A stretch of DNA of 64,000 nt, taken from NCBI RefSeq assembly GCF_003725735.1, contig NZ_RJTM01000120.1:1-64000 (forward strand). Direction: 5' to 3'. Position numbers and translations under genes: made by a program. This document shows positions 1 to 10,598 of this stretch, in pieces. A model generated the notes under the pieces. The model made no database searches. It was not told where the DNA came from and saw only the letters and a program-made list of their open reading frames with translations. The stretch comes from Sinomicrobium pectinilyticum. Its GTDB lineage: Bacteria; Bacteroidota; Bacteroidia; Flavobacteriales; Flavobacteriaceae. Each line of letters begins with the position of its first letter. The first letter of the stretch is position 1.

Positions 1-70
1 ATTTCAAAGAACATGAATATAAACAACTGAAAATCAGTTTATTTCAAGTGGACACTAGTGATATTTTTTA

Positions 71-2140
71 TTAATAACCCGGGAGCTGTGTCAGATTAGG
101 GTTATCGATCATGGGGTGACCGGCAGACTGGGCGGCAAAAGGGAGCAATTCGGTGCGATTTTCCCGGAAACCGTAATAGAGGCCATCACCACCTCCCGGG
201 GCCTCTATCCAGTTGGGGTACTGACCTCCGTTTTCATCGGAACCTGTAGGTTGCGTGTAAATAATGGCGCCGATTTGCAATGTATTAAAGCCACCCCGGA
301 ACCCTACTGCTTTACGGGCATTACCGTTAAAAGTACTTGTATAAGCCTCAAACATTTTTACAGGATACCATTTATCCCCGCTTTCGACAGAAATGCCGTG
401 AGCAGCTACTATATCGGCCAGGATTTCCTGAAAATCATCATAACCGGACGCATCGGCAGGTACATCCCGCACTGCTGCGATTTCAGTTGCATCAGTCAAA
501 TCTATATAATCTACTGCCAGAAATTCATCGCCATAGCTTTGTGCGTCCTCATGGTATTTATACAAGCGGTACGCCGGAACATCCGCATATTCACCGGTAC
601 GGTCAGAAAGGTTCTTCATGGCCTTCTGGGCCTCGGTCAATTCTTCGGTCAAGCGATTCATCCGGATCAAGTCGGTACGAAGATTAAATTCGCCTGCAAA
701 TTCCCATTTGCGTTCCTGCACTATAGCCTTTTCAAACTCCTGTTGTCCGGAAGGTATGGGCATGGCACCTATACCGGCACGATCTCTTACTGCTCTCAGG
801 GCATCCATAGCTGCCCCCGTAGGCCCTCCATTCAGGTAATTCTGTGCTTCTGCGTACATCAGCAGCACATCGGAATAACGTAAAATGGGAATGTTGAGGT
901 TCCGGCTGCTCGCTGCCTGTGGTTCTACACACCACGAAATGCGGAATTTACCGGGCATGATACAGGAATACGTAGTCCCCACGTCTACCCAGGTATCACT
1001 TGAACTTCCGTTATCCAGGAAATAAATACTGTAGGCAGTACAAGAGACATCCCGTCGGGTATCGTTTTCGTCAAAAGACAAGTAGTAGGTAGGGAGCATA
1101 AATTGCATGGCCTTACGCGAACCATATGTGCCACCTCTGGAACCGGGGTGGGCGTATACCCCGAAACTCGAGTTGGTATTGGGACCGTATTGTGCGGTAT
1201 GCCAGAGTATTTCGGGATCAACACTCGTAAAATTGCGCTGACAGAAGTTATACCATAAATACTGAAAACCGCTCATTCCGCCCTGGTCCTGTATCAAATG
1301 ATTGGCGCCCCGGCCTATTATCTCTTCACAGGCATCACTGGCAATCTGGTATAGTTCCCGGACGCGGTCATTATCGTTGCGACGTGCCATTGAAGCTGCG
1401 GAGGGGTTATTGAGGTCCCAACGCAGGGAATAGCCTCCCGCATAGAGTGCTATCCGGGCCAGCAGGGCATAGACCCCTTGTTTGGTGAGGCGTTCGTTCG
1501 TAGGAAAACCGCTTTCCGATAACCAGGGGATATCGTCTATGGATTCCTGTATATCGGTGATAATATGATCGTATATTTCATCCCGCGGTGAGCGTGAAGG
1601 GTAAAAGGTATTTTCATCATCAGGGTTCATCTCCTCCAGCGGAATCCACACTGCGGGGACATCACCATACACGCGGATGAGGTTGTAATAGCAGAAAGCG
1701 CGGATCGCTTTTGCTTCTCCCAGCAAAGCATTGCGTTTATCACTCTCTTCCATGGCATTTAACCTGCTGATGGCGATGTTGGCAGATTCTATGGCAGAGT
1801 ACATTTCCGCATAAATAGTGGTAACGGTAAAAGGAGAAGTGGCATCATAATAATAGTTACAGATGTTGTACTTGGAATTATTGGTAGATCCGTCCTCGCA
1901 GGAATGCATGACCGTTTCTCCTGCTCCCAGCTGATAAAACATTTCGGTAGGCACCAGACCGCGATAGCAACCTTGTACAAACATATCTGCTGTTTCTAGG
2001 TCGGAAAATACCGATTTGGTATCGGAAGAGTTATAGGGAGGCATATCCAGAAAATCCTTTTCGCAAGAACTGATGCCGAAGGCAAATATCATTAGCGATA
2101 ATACGGGTAACCTCTTTTTTATGTTGAGTATCTTTTTCAT
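71..2140 (-). CDS. RagB/SusD family outer-membrane lipoprotein (PUL 1)
   Basis: This is a SusD-type surface glycan-binding lipoprotein that caps a SusC transporter and delivers oligosaccharides to it. The signal peptide ends in a lipobox with Cys26 (SSC), followed by acidic and lysine residues (EKD) that fit the Bacteroidota surface-export signal. The C-terminal third has the usual SusD features, including LRYSDVLLMYAEA and a VQERKWEFAGE segment close to the family motif. At 689 residues it is longer than most SusD proteins (500-600). It lies 18 bp downstream of the SusC gene on the same strand, so the two form an operon. Its ligand cannot be read from sequence, but the adjoining rhamnose pathway suggests a rhamnose-containing glycan. 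Confidence 0.93.
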   Translation of the reverse strand: MKKILNIKKRLPVLSLMIFAFGISSCEKDFLDMPPYNSSDTKSVFSDLETADMFVQGCYRGLVPTEMFYQLGAGETVMHSCEDGSTNNSKYNICNYYYDATSPFTVTTIYAEMYSAIESANIAISRLNAMEESDKRNALLGEAKAIRAFCYYNLIRVYGDVPAVWIPLEEMNPDDENTFYPSRSPRDEIYDHIITDIQESIDDIPWLSESGFPTNERLTKQGVYALLARIALYAGGYSLRWDLNNPSAASMARRNDNDRVRELYQIASDACEEIIGRGANHLIQDQGGMSGFQYLWYNFCQRNFTSVDPEILWHTAQYGPNTNSSFGVYAHPGSRGGTYGSRKAMQFMLPTYYLSFDENDTRRDVSCTAYSIYFLDNGSSSDTWVDVGTTYSCIMPGKFRISWCVEPQAASSRNLNIPILRYSDVLLMYAEAQNYLNGGPTGAAMDALRAVRDRAGIGAMPIPSGQQEFEKAIVQERKWEFAGEFNLRTDLIRMNRLTEELTEAQKAMKNLSDRTGEYADVPAYRLYKYHEDAQSYGDEFLAVDYIDLTDATEIAAVRDVPADASGYDDFQEILADIVAAHGISVESGDKWYPVKMFEAYTSTFNGNARKAVGFRGGFNTLQIGAIIYTQPTGSDENGGQYPNWIEAPGGGDGLYYGFRENRTELLPFAAQSAGHPMIDNPNLTQLPGY

Positions 2141-2158
2141 CGTCTGTAATAGTTTACA

Positions 2159-5100
2159 TTAAAATGTTAGATTAATACCGAGAACAAAGCTTCTGGAACG
2201 CGGATACGTAGAACTGTCATATCCGGGGGTAACCGTAACACCCTCTGCGGCCGCAACTTCCGGGTCATAACCGGAATAACCCGTTATTGTAGCCAGGTTA
2301 TTGACCGTAACATAGAAACGGGCGTTAGACATATAGGCTTTCTCCGCCCACTTTGCAGGTAAGGTGTATCCCAGTGTTAACTGTGCAATACGCAGATAAG
2401 ACCCGTCTTCTACATAATACGAAGAAGGATAGGTAATATAGCTTGAGTTGGTCGTATTTAAACTCCAGGTACGCGAAGCTTCATCGGGATTTAATTCTCT
2501 CAATCTTGACAGGCTAGTTGCCTGCCTGCCCGTTAAAGGGTCTATAACCCGATAATAATTATTCCCGAATTCTTCGGGGACATTCTGGTAAAGCGCATAC
2601 GGGCTCAAACTATGTTTGGTTGCATTATAAATATCATTACCTACACTGAATTTCATAAATACGTTCAGGTCGAAGCCCTTGTATGTAAATGTATTGTTAA
2701 TACCCCCCATATAGTCAGGAGTACCGTTCCCTATTTTGACCAATTCGCGGGTAAATTGGTCCCCTTCTTCGTTATCCGCAGCGAATTTAATATCACCGGG
2801 ACGTGGGGTAGCGTCTCCATAGGGTTTAACGACGCCTTCCCTTAAGGTAAGTGTACCGTCGGCATTCTCTGTGAAATCATCTGTGGTATACAGTCCGTCA
2901 TACGCATAACCATACATATCTCCCAGTTGTTCGCCAATTACAGCATAATAGGTGACGGAACCTGTTCTGTTGCCACCTACACTAAATGTACGCTGATCCA
3001 GGCCCTTCTCGAGGGAAATTACCCTGGACCTGTTTAATGACACGTTCACATCGGTTGTCCACCGAAAATCCTTAGATTCAATATTTACGGTACTAAGTGT
3101 AAATTCCCATCCCCGGTTACGCATGGCCCCTACATTCTGATATTGTCTGGTATATCCAGTCGAAACGGGAACCAAGCTGGACATAAGCATATCACTGACA
3201 TTGTTGTTATACCACTCGGTTGTTAATTTTATACGACTCCTGAACATACTTATGTCCATACCGATGTTAGTAGCTTTTAGTGTTTCCCATTTCAGGTTTT
3301 CATTGCCTAAGGTATTGCTGGTTACATAAGCCGGATTACCAATGGTGTTATTGATAGGGTAATCTGTTTGTGACACATTGGTAAGGTATAGATTATCATC
3401 TATTCCGTTATTACCGGTGATACCGTACCCCACACGTAACTTTAAGTTGTTTACCGTGTTCATTATATTGCCATTCTTCCAGAAATTTTCTTCCGAAATA
3501 CGCCATGCTCCCGATACGGAAGGGAATATTCCCCATCTGTTGCCTCTGGCAAATTTGGAAGAGCCATCTCCTCTTATGGTTGCAGTCAGCAGGTAACGAT
3601 TGTCATAGGTGTAGTTTACACGTCCGAAAACAGAAAGCAGGCCGTTGCGTGAATGGTCTGTTTCTTTATCAGATACCGTTGCATTGGATATGTCATCCAA
3701 TCCGAAATTGGGATACGGAAATTGCCTGAGCTCGATCTCGTTATTTTCCGATTCACTGTAGTTTACCTCATGCCCTAACAACACATTCACATAATGCTTT
3801 TGAGCAAAGGTTTGATTGTAGTTCAATGTATTGGTTATCTGGTACCGGTACGATTCGGAATTACCAATACTTCCGTTAATCCCCGTATTTACAGGGTCTG
3901 TTAGGAATGCTCTGGAATTCTCATCCGAAAAGGAAGTGGATTTACTGTTTGACCAGGTATATTGGCCGGATGTACGCCATGTGAAATGTTTGAGAAAATC
4001 AAACTCTACACCTGCATTTACTATAAAGGTACGGGAACGCTTGTTCGAGGTAGAAGCGTTATTCTCTATAAGCGGGTTTTCCGTATCGTAGGTAGAATCC
4101 AGCGCCGAAAAGTCCGGATAAGTCTGCGTATTTAGCAATTGATCTTCTGTAAATAAAGTACCTCCGTTTATCGGTTGGAGAAGTATTTTTTTCATACCGG
4201 AATAGGCACCACCTCCATCGGTTGATATATTTGAAAACATGGTATTAACATCCAGTCGGATCCCCTTATAAAGTTCCGAATTGATTTTGGCACGAAAAGA
4301 ATTTCTCTTCTCGTTGTGATTTGCCAGGAGACCGTCCTGCCCGTTGTAATTATAACTCAGAAAAACCTGCGTTTTCTCAGTGCCGGTGGTAACAGTAACA
4401 TTGTGATTTTGGGTTAAGGCCGATCCACCCAGCATCCTGTCCTGCCAGTTTATGGCATTGGCAGAAGCATATCTATTGTTAATACGACCAAAGGCACCTG
4501 TATAAAATCCGGGAGTATCTGTCCCCAGACTGTTATCAAAAACATTACTCCATTGCGTCGTTTTACCTTGCAGCTGGGCCATTTCATACTGATACCTCAC
4601 AAAATTTTCGGCATCGGATATCATGTCCAGCTCTTTGGAAAGCCTGTCGAACGAAGCAAAGGAGTTAAAAGAAACCTTTGTTTTCCCTGTTTCTCCGGAT
4701 TTAGTGGTAATCACAATAATACCGTTGGACCCCCGGGCTCCGTAAATAGCTGTGGATGAGGCGTCTTTTAATACTTCGATACTTTCAATATCATTCGGGT
4801 TAATTACATTGAGTGCGTTACTCATCTGAAAACCGTCTACGATATAAAGCGGTTCGGTATCCTGAGTAATTGATGCCCCTCCGCGGATAGTAATATTCGC
4901 TTCGGCCCCGGGAGCACCACTAGAGGTTACAATATTTAATCCAGCTGCTCTGCCCTGAAGTGCCTGTATGGCATTCATTGCCGGAACAGAAGCTAATTCA
5001 TCGGCGGAGACAGAAGATATTGCCCCGGTCAAATCAGACTTTTTTACCGCTCCATAGCCCACGACCACTACCTCATCGAGTTCGGAATGGTCTGCTTGCA

Positions 5101-5389
5101 TCCGGATATTAAAATCTGCTGCTTCTCCAACGACCAACTCAATCGTTTTCGTTCCTATATAAGAAAAAACAATGACGTTGTTTTCTGAAACTTCAAGACT
5201 GTAATGTCCGTCAAAGTCAGTTTGTGTTCCTGTTGTAGTTCCTTTTATCAGCACGTTTACGCCAGGTAAGGGCACACCGTTTTCATCGATAACATTACCC
5301 TCTATATGCTTTACCTCCTGGGCACTGACAAAAGATATACCTGCCAGAAGTAAAGCTGAAAAGAAGAGCTTTAGAATATGGTTTTTCAT
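2159..5389 (-). CDS. SusC/RagA family TonB-dependent transporter (PUL 1)
   Basis: This outer-membrane TonB-dependent transporter imports oligosaccharides together with its SusD partner. From the N-terminus it has a signal peptide, a carboxypeptidase-regulatory-like domain (about residues 25-100, with the IEGNVIDENGVPLPGVNV pattern), the SusC signature DEVVVVGYG, a plug domain and a long beta-barrel ending in phenylalanine. I chose the start at 5389 (MKNHILKL, a good signal peptide) over the in-frame ATG at 5413, because a -7 box (TAGTTTTG, minus strand) at 5416-5423 would leave the upstream ATG almost without leader. The gene is divergent from the DUF4450 enzyme gene, and the shared 270-bp region holds candidate regulator sites. 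Confidence 0.95.
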   Translation of the reverse strand: MKNHILKLFFSALLLAGISFVSAQEVKHIEGNVIDENGVPLPGVNVLIKGTTTGTQTDFDGHYSLEVSENNVIVFSYIGTKTIELVVGEAADFNIRMQADHSELDEVVVVGYGAVKKSDLTGAISSVSADELASVPAMNAIQALQGRAAGLNIVTSSGAPGAEANITIRGGASITQDTEPLYIVDGFQMSNALNVINPNDIESIEVLKDASSTAIYGARGSNGIIVITTKSGETGKTKVSFNSFASFDRLSKELDMISDAENFVRYQYEMAQLQGKTTQWSNVFDNSLGTDTPGFYTGAFGRINNRYASANAINWQDRMLGGSALTQNHNVTVTTGTEKTQVFLSYNYNGQDGLLANHNEKRNSFRAKINSELYKGIRLDVNTMFSNISTDGGGAYSGMKKILLQPINGGTLFTEDQLLNTQTYPDFSALDSTYDTENPLIENNASTSNKRSRTFIVNAGVEFDFLKHFTWRTSGQYTWSNSKSTSFSDENSRAFLTDPVNTGINGSIGNSESYRYQITNTLNYNQTFAQKHYVNVLLGHEVNYSESENNEIELRQFPYPNFGLDDISNATVSDKETDHSRNGLLSVFGRVNYTYDNRYLLTATIRGDGSSKFARGNRWGIFPSVSGAWRISEENFWKNGNIMNTVNNLKLRVGYGITGNNGIDDNLYLTNVSQTDYPINNTIGNPAYVTSNTLGNENLKWETLKATNIGMDISMFRSRIKLTTEWYNNNVSDMLMSSLVPVSTGYTRQYQNVGAMRNRGWEFTLSTVNIESKDFRWTTDVNVSLNRSRVISLEKGLDQRTFSVGGNRTGSVTYYAVIGEQLGDMYGYAYDGLYTTDDFTENADGTLTLREGVVKPYGDATPRPGDIKFAADNEEGDQFTRELVKIGNGTPDYMGGINNTFTYKGFDLNVFMKFSVGNDIYNATKHSLSPYALYQNVPEEFGNNYYRVIDPLTGRQATSLSRLRELNPDEASRTWSLNTTNSSYITYPSSYYVEDGSYLRIAQLTLGYTLPAKWAEKAYMSNARFYVTVNNLATITGYSGYDPEVAAAEGVTVTPGYDSSTYPRSRSFVLGINLTF

Positions 5390-5415
5390 AAATAGTTTTG
5401 GTTTTATTAACACAT

Positions 5416-5423
5416 CAAAACTA
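5416..5423 (-). promoter_or_regulatory. Putative -7 promoter box for susC/susD of PUL 1
   Basis: The minus strand reads TAGTTTTG, matching the Bacteroidota -7 consensus TAnnTTTG, about 27 bases before the chosen SusC start. No TTG is present at the expected -33 distance. Instead a TATCCTGTAC-type site (5441-5457) lies there, which would suit a promoter depending on or blocked by a regulator. Confidence 0.45.
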
Positions 5424-5440
5424 TTTTCAATGAAACAGAA

Positions 5441-5457
5441 AACTATCCTGTACTATG
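5441..5457. promoter_or_regulatory. Candidate regulator site A (AACTATCCTGTACTATG)
   Basis: The site shares 11 identical bases (AACTATCCTGT) with the reverse complement of 14969-14979, beside the GntR gene, and 11 of 13 bases with TATCCTACACTAT at 14914-14926. It sits directly upstream of the SusC -7 box. I infer that it is bound by the GntR-type regulator encoded at 13768-14823; binding itself is not shown. Confidence 0.4.
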
Positions 5458-5597
5458 CTGAGACACAACTTATTTAACTTTTCCGCCTGGAATAAACCTC
5501 GATTGCAGCTAATAATCAGGCATTTTTTGCCCGATCAGATTTTTGGGATGTTATAGGCTATAGCTGTGTACGATACTTTTTTTCCCTGCCGGACAGG

Positions 5598-5611
5598 ACT
5601 GTACAGGATAC
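5598..5611. promoter_or_regulatory. Candidate regulator site B (ACTGTACAGGATAC)
   Basis: The reverse complement contains TATCCTGTAC, identical to ten bases of site A at 5444-5453, in the opposite orientation. It lies 52 bp upstream of the DUF4450 gene. ACAGGA is also directly repeated at 5593-5598 and 5603-5608, one helical turn apart. It is a candidate operator for the rightward enzyme genes. Confidence 0.35.
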
Positions 5612-5662
5612 GGTATTTAAAGAAAAGAAAGAAATTGCGTAACGAACAAAAAACAGGCCCTT

Positions 5663-8600
5663 ATGTATACCTTCCGGTTATTGGTTATGCTTTTTGCTTT
5701 AAGCCTTCTCTCCTGTGACGGTCCCGGACCGCAGGCAAATGAGGCACAGGCTACTGCATGGTGGCACGATAAGGAGCGGGAAGTCCACTACCTGCCCGAG
5801 GGAAATGATTTTGTTTTACATAAGGGAAGGCGAAGGTTCAACAGGGCCTTGTATGGCACCAATACCGGCTTCCGGGTAGAGGCCGGGGACCTTCCGGAAT
5901 TTGCCATGTACATGCCGGGGATGGGAGGAAATTTTAAGCTTGGAATTATCCGGGGAGAAGACAGCAAGTGGATCATTGACTGCGATTCTGTTGCCACCCG
6001 TTATCGTCCCGGCAGTATGCTGTATACGATAAAGGATAAACTATTGGGTGCAGGGGCCCTGCGTCTCCGGATATTGGCGCTTGCAGATGAAGAAGGTTTT
6101 GTTCTCAAGGCAGATATGGAAGCGATCCCGGAAGGGACCGAACTTCTTTGGGTTTATGGTGGTGCCAGCGGAAAGAAATTTTCACGTAACGGAGACATAG
6201 GAGCCGATCCGGAATCGGTATTTTACCTGAAACCGGAATATTGTACAGGAAACACCTATGACATCAGGGAAAAATCATTTATGCTCCGTTACGGTTCTGT
6301 TCATAATAAGAAAAAACGGGAAAACGATAAGTCTGTGTTCGGGATTTTTCCGGAAAAATCTGTGGTGCATCTTGCAGATGCCGGACAACAGTCCTCTCCC
6401 CTGTCCATAAATGCTTCCGAAGGGGATTCCCTTCCCGTAATTACAGGCAAACTGGAGGCACAAACATCGGAAAGTCTGTTCTGGCTGCTCAAAAGAGGGG
6501 GAAAAGATGATTTTTCACTTCAGGACAACCCTTCGGAACAATTTCTGCATGCCGAAGAAGCACGGAAACAACTCGCAAACCGGGTTAAGGTCCGTACTCC
6601 CGATCCTTATATCAATACGTTGGGAGGGGCCCTGGCCTTTGCCGCCGATGCTATCTGGGAGGCTCCCGCCTATCGCCATGGAGCAGTAGCATGGCGGATG
6701 CCGCTCAACGGCTGGCGGGGAGCATATGTGGCCGACCCACTGGGCTGGCATGACAGGGCCGGATTACATTTCGGCAGTTATGCGAATTCACAGGTTACCG
6801 AACCGGCCACAGGGCCGGTGGTGGCAGATACGCTGCTCAACCTGGCAAGACAAAAAGAAGAAATAGGTACGTCCCTGTTCAGCAGCGGATATATAAGCCG
6901 GAATCCCGATAATAATACCAAAGCACATCATTACGATATGAACCTGGTTTTTATCGATCAGTTACTCGGCCATTTCCGGTGGACCGGAGATATGGATTTC
7001 CTCAGAGAAATGTGGCCGGTCCTGGAGAGGCATCTCGCCTGGGAAAAGCGTAATTTCGATCCGGACGGGGACGGGCTTTATGATGCCTATGCCTCCATAT
7101 GGGCCAGTGATGCCCTTCAGTATAACAGCGGAGGGGTTACCCATTCTTCCGCATATAACTATCGTGCCAATAAGATAATGGCACAACTGGCCGAAAAGAT
7201 CGGGAAAGATCCTCTCCCGTACAAAAGAGAAGCACAACACATATATCGTTCGGTCAATGAACAATTATGGATGCCGGAAGACGGACGTTATGCAGAATAC
7301 AAAGACCGGATGGGCAATAAACTGTTGCATCCTTATCCGGGATTATGGACGGTTTACCACGCTATGGAGGCCGGGATACCGGATGGTTTCCGGGCCTGGC
7401 AGTTGCTGCGGTACACAGATACGGAGATACCACACATTCCCGTACGGGCAAAAGGACTGGACAAACAGGGACTGTATACGTTGTCCACTACCAATTGGCA
7501 ACCTTATACATGGTCGGTAAACAATGTGGCCCTGGCGGAAGTATTACATACCGCCCTGGCCTACTGGCAGGGAAACAGACAGGAGGAAGCTTTTCATCTG
7601 TGGCAGAGTGCGCTTGTGGAAAGCATGTACCTCGGAGCCAGTCCCGGCGGATTTCACCAATTATCTTTTTACGATGCCATGAGAGGAGAGTTGTATCGCG
7701 ATTTTGCTGACCCTGTCGGAATGACCGGCCGGACACTGGTAGAAGGTCTTTTCGGGATACAGCCCGATGCCGTAAACGATACATTGACCATTACCCCGGG
7801 GTTCCCGACAGATTGGGATCATGCATCCCTTGAAATCCCGGATATTGCGCTTGACTATAAAAAAACCGGAAACCGGGAAGAATATACTATCATCCCAAGG
7901 CTTAAGACGGAAATGTACCTGAAGTTAAGATTAAGGGTACGGAGGGACGCGATAAAGTCGGTAACCGTGAATGGACAGGAAATTATTTGGACAACAGACG
8001 AACAGGCTGTGGGTGCCCCGGTAATAGAAATAACCGTCCCGGAACAATCCGGATACGATGTAGTGGTGGAATGGCAAGGCAATGACCTGGAAAAGACCTA
8101 CCCGGATAGAGACGTACGGCCGTACGTCTCCATAGGAGAGCAAATCCAGATGGATTTCCGCCCTGCCGGAATACAAAAAATCTACGATCCTCAAAAGATA
8201 CTGGAAAACCCATCATTTTCCGGAGGAAAACTGATGACACAAATAAAGGATAAACCCGGGGAAAAATCGGTTTTTTTACGATTAAACCAGGGACAGTTCA
8301 GTTGGTGGCAGCCTTTGGATCTTTCGGTACGGCCTAAAGTAGAGGTTGTCCGTTTGGTTAAAGGAGATACTGTAAAAAAAGAAAGAAAAGAGATCGCCTT
8401 GCGCAACAATACCCCGGAAGAGCTCGCGGGTAAACTGGTGGTTAATCCCGGGATAAAAGAATATGCGACAGATATTACTTTACCCGCCAACTCTGAAGCG
8501 CCTGTAAAGGTCCCGGCAGGAAATCTTATTACGGGTAGTAATGTATTGGTGTTGAGGTCGGATGGGGAAGAGGTCTTAAATACGAATTTCCGGGACTGGG

Positions 8601-9355
8601 ATGTCAAGGCCCCGACCGGTTCCCAATGGGAAACCCTGGATATCTCGTCTTTTTTTAACAGCAGTGTCACTGACATTTTCAGAAACGAATACCTGTCTCC
8701 CCGGCCGGTGTCACCTACCTTGCAATTGCCCGTTCACGGTATAGGGAACTGGTGCTATCCGAAAGTGGAAACAGATATTGACGATTCCGGCTGGTGTAAA
8801 AAAGCAGGGAAAGACAACCATGTGGAGACACCGTATGGAATTCCCTTTATGACTCCCGGAGAGAAGGAAAAAGATAATGTAGCCTTTACCTCCATGTGGG
8901 ACAATTATCCGGAAGAAATAGCAATTCCTTTATACGGTAAAGCTTCGCATTTGTATATGGTCATGGCCGGGTCTACCAACCCCATGCAGAGCAGGATAAT
9001 TAACGGAGTGGTCACCGTGGAATACGGAGACGGGACCAAAGAAGAACTGGCACTCAAAAACCCGGAAAACTGGTGGCCGATAGAACAGGACTATTTCACT
9101 GATGGATATGCCTTTACTACAGGAGGAACGAGACCACCCCGTGTTTATTTGAAAAGCGGGGACATTTCCCGGGAATTCACGGCATACACCCCGATAAAAG
9201 GGTTTACCGATTTTGGTGTGGAAGGAGGTGCGGCTACTATTCTGGATTTACCGCTTAACCCGGAAAAGGAGTTAAAAACCATAAAGTTGAGATCTGTAGC
9301 CAATGATGTGGTTATCGGCCTGATGAGCGTAACGCTTCTCCGTGATCTGGAATGA
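5663..9355 (+). CDS. DUF4450 domain-containing six-hairpin glycosidase, lipoprotein
   Basis: This is a large predicted glycoside hydrolase of the DUF4450 group. A lipoprotein signal peptide has its lipobox at LLSC (Cys18). An N-terminal beta-rich DUF4450 region (about 30-300) is followed by an (alpha/alpha)6-type domain (about 315-700) with a DPDGDGLYDAY segment near residue 465, then a beta-sandwich (from about 705, LTITPGFPTDW) and a long C-terminal extension to residue 1230. The arrangement resembles GH78-like rhamnosidases, but no GH family can be assigned and catalytic residues are unknown. It is first in a three-gene rightward run of secreted enzymes. The neighbouring rhamnose pathway makes a role in releasing rhamnose or a nearby sugar plausible. 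Confidence 0.8.
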   Translation: MYTFRLLVMLFALSLLSCDGPGPQANEAQATAWWHDKEREVHYLPEGNDFVLHKGRRRFNRALYGTNTGFRVEAGDLPEFAMYMPGMGGNFKLGIIRGEDSKWIIDCDSVATRYRPGSMLYTIKDKLLGAGALRLRILALADEEGFVLKADMEAIPEGTELLWVYGGASGKKFSRNGDIGADPESVFYLKPEYCTGNTYDIREKSFMLRYGSVHNKKKRENDKSVFGIFPEKSVVHLADAGQQSSPLSINASEGDSLPVITGKLEAQTSESLFWLLKRGGKDDFSLQDNPSEQFLHAEEARKQLANRVKVRTPDPYINTLGGALAFAADAIWEAPAYRHGAVAWRMPLNGWRGAYVADPLGWHDRAGLHFGSYANSQVTEPATGPVVADTLLNLARQKEEIGTSLFSSGYISRNPDNNTKAHHYDMNLVFIDQLLGHFRWTGDMDFLREMWPVLERHLAWEKRNFDPDGDGLYDAYASIWASDALQYNSGGVTHSSAYNYRANKIMAQLAEKIGKDPLPYKREAQHIYRSVNEQLWMPEDGRYAEYKDRMGNKLLHPYPGLWTVYHAMEAGIPDGFRAWQLLRYTDTEIPHIPVRAKGLDKQGLYTLSTTNWQPYTWSVNNVALAEVLHTALAYWQGNRQEEAFHLWQSALVESMYLGASPGGFHQLSFYDAMRGELYRDFADPVGMTGRTLVEGLFGIQPDAVNDTLTITPGFPTDWDHASLEIPDIALDYKKTGNREEYTIIPRLKTEMYLKLRLRVRRDAIKSVTVNGQEIIWTTDEQAVGAPVIEITVPEQSGYDVVVEWQGNDLEKTYPDRDVRPYVSIGEQIQMDFRPAGIQKIYDPQKILENPSFSGGKLMTQIKDKPGEKSVFLRLNQGQFSWWQPLDLSVRPKVEVVRLVKGDTVKKERKEIALRNNTPEELAGKLVVNPGIKEYATDITLPANSEAPVKVPAGNLITGSNVLVLRSDGEEVLNTNFRDWDVKAPTGSQWETLDISSFFNSSVTDIFRNEYLSPRPVSPTLQLPVHGIGNWCYPKVETDIDDSGWCKKAGKDNHVETPYGIPFMTPGEKEKDNVAFTSMWDNYPEEIAIPLYGKASHLYMVMAGSTNPMQSRIINGVVTVEYGDGTKEELALKNPENWWPIEQDYFTDGYAFTTGGTRPPRVYLKSGDISREFTAYTPIKGFTDFGVEGGAATILDLPLNPEKELKTIKLRSVANDVVIGLMSVTLLRDLE

Positions 9356-9423
9356 TAAATTATGAATACCGGGAATGTTTATTGGCAATAAAGCCTTTAT
9401 ACATTCACATAAAACTTTAAAGT

Positions 9424-10497
9424 GTGGACCGAAAAGATTTTTTACAAAGTATATCCCTTTTTTCTGCCGGCCTCCTGATCCCGGGAACGGGATTTTCCAC
9501 AGGTAATCCGGCAAAAGAGGGAAACTTTGGATTTGCGGAAAGACTGGTACCTGTAGGCAGGAGACTGCAGATGGAAGGATATTATGTTTGGTGTAATAGT
9601 CCTATAGAGGGACCGGATGGTAAAATTCACGTGTTTTTCTCCAGGTGGGCCGCAGAAAAATCGATGAGCGGATGGATAAGGGGATCGGAAATATGTCATG
9701 CCGTAGCCGATCATCCGGAAGCGCCATTCCGTTTTGTTAGTGTGGTACTGGCTCCGCGTGACGGAGACTATTGGGATGCGACTACCTGTCACAATCCGCA
9801 TATCCGGTATATAGATGGGAAATACTGCCTGTTTTTCATGGGAAATTCCAATGGGAAAACCAATACCAAACGTATAGGCCTTGCTACCTCTTCTTCATTG
9901 TACGGCCCCTGGCAACGCCCGGACAGCCCCTTGTTGGAAACAGGTAAAGAGGGAGCGTGGGACGATCATTGTACAACGAACCCTTCTTTTGTAAAACACC
10001 CCAACGGGGAATACTGGCTGTTTTATAAATCGTGGAATACCTTGGAGTATGAGGAGGCAGTCGGGAAAAGCGTGAGGGGTAACCGGAAATACGGGTTGGC
10101 CGTAGCAAAAGATTTGCAGGGGCCTTATGTGAAATACGAAGGAAACCCGATAGTGGATTTTTCCGGCAGGGGAAGAAACGCCCAGTTCGAGGATGCTTTT
10201 ATCTGGCTCGAAAAAGACCGGTTCCGGATGCTGGCCAGGGATATGGGAGTTTTTAGTGATGATGTAGGGCTTTATCTGGAATCGACGGATGGAATACATT
10301 GGGGAGAACCTTCCATCGGATATCATCCTCTCAAAAATTACGTAAACGAACCCCCGCCTCCCGGGTACTTAAAACGGTATGGACGTCTGGAAAGGCCGCA
10401 GGTATTGTTTACAGATGGTAAACCTTCCTATCTTTTTACGGCGGGACAAGGAGGAAAATACGGAACTTCGACATCTTTTGTGTTTAAAATAGTGTAG
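9424..10497 (+). CDS. Beta-propeller glycoside hydrolase (GH43/GH117-like)
   Basis: This is a predicted exo-acting glycosidase with a five-bladed beta-propeller fold. The blades are visible as repeated segments such as GPDGKIHVFFSRW, NPHIRYIDGKYCLFF, NPSFVKHPNGEYWLFY and AQFEDAFIWLEKDRF; Glu at about residue 255 is a candidate acid. The translation begins at GTG (9424), giving an N-terminus (DRKDFLQS then a hydrophobic stretch) like the signal of secreted PUL enzymes. No ATG in frame preserves this signal. The gene is 68 bp downstream of the DUF4450 gene in the same direction. The substrate is not identifiable; related propellers cleave arabinosides, galactosides and other sugars. Confidence 0.75.
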   Translation: MDRKDFLQSISLFSAGLLIPGTGFSTGNPAKEGNFGFAERLVPVGRRLQMEGYYVWCNSPIEGPDGKIHVFFSRWAAEKSMSGWIRGSEICHAVADHPEAPFRFVSVVLAPRDGDYWDATTCHNPHIRYIDGKYCLFFMGNSNGKTNTKRIGLATSSSLYGPWQRPDSPLLETGKEGAWDDHCTTNPSFVKHPNGEYWLFYKSWNTLEYEEAVGKSVRGNRKYGLAVAKDLQGPYVKYEGNPIVDFSGRGRNAQFEDAFIWLEKDRFRMLARDMGVFSDDVGLYLESTDGIHWGEPSIGYHPLKNYVNEPPPPGYLKRYGRLERPQVLFTDGKPSYLFTAGQGGKYGTSTSFVFKIV

Positions 10498-10598
10498 AAA
10501 AGAGATGTTGTAGTCGCAATTGTCGGGGGAGGATAGGCAATAGCCAACATATTGCACCTCGGAGTGATGAAAATAACCGCTAAAACCCAATCATAAAA

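Noticed and set aside
116-883. Plus-strand 255-codon frame opposite susD
   Set aside because: It is antisense to a clear SusD gene, and its sequence looks like a reverse-strand shadow.
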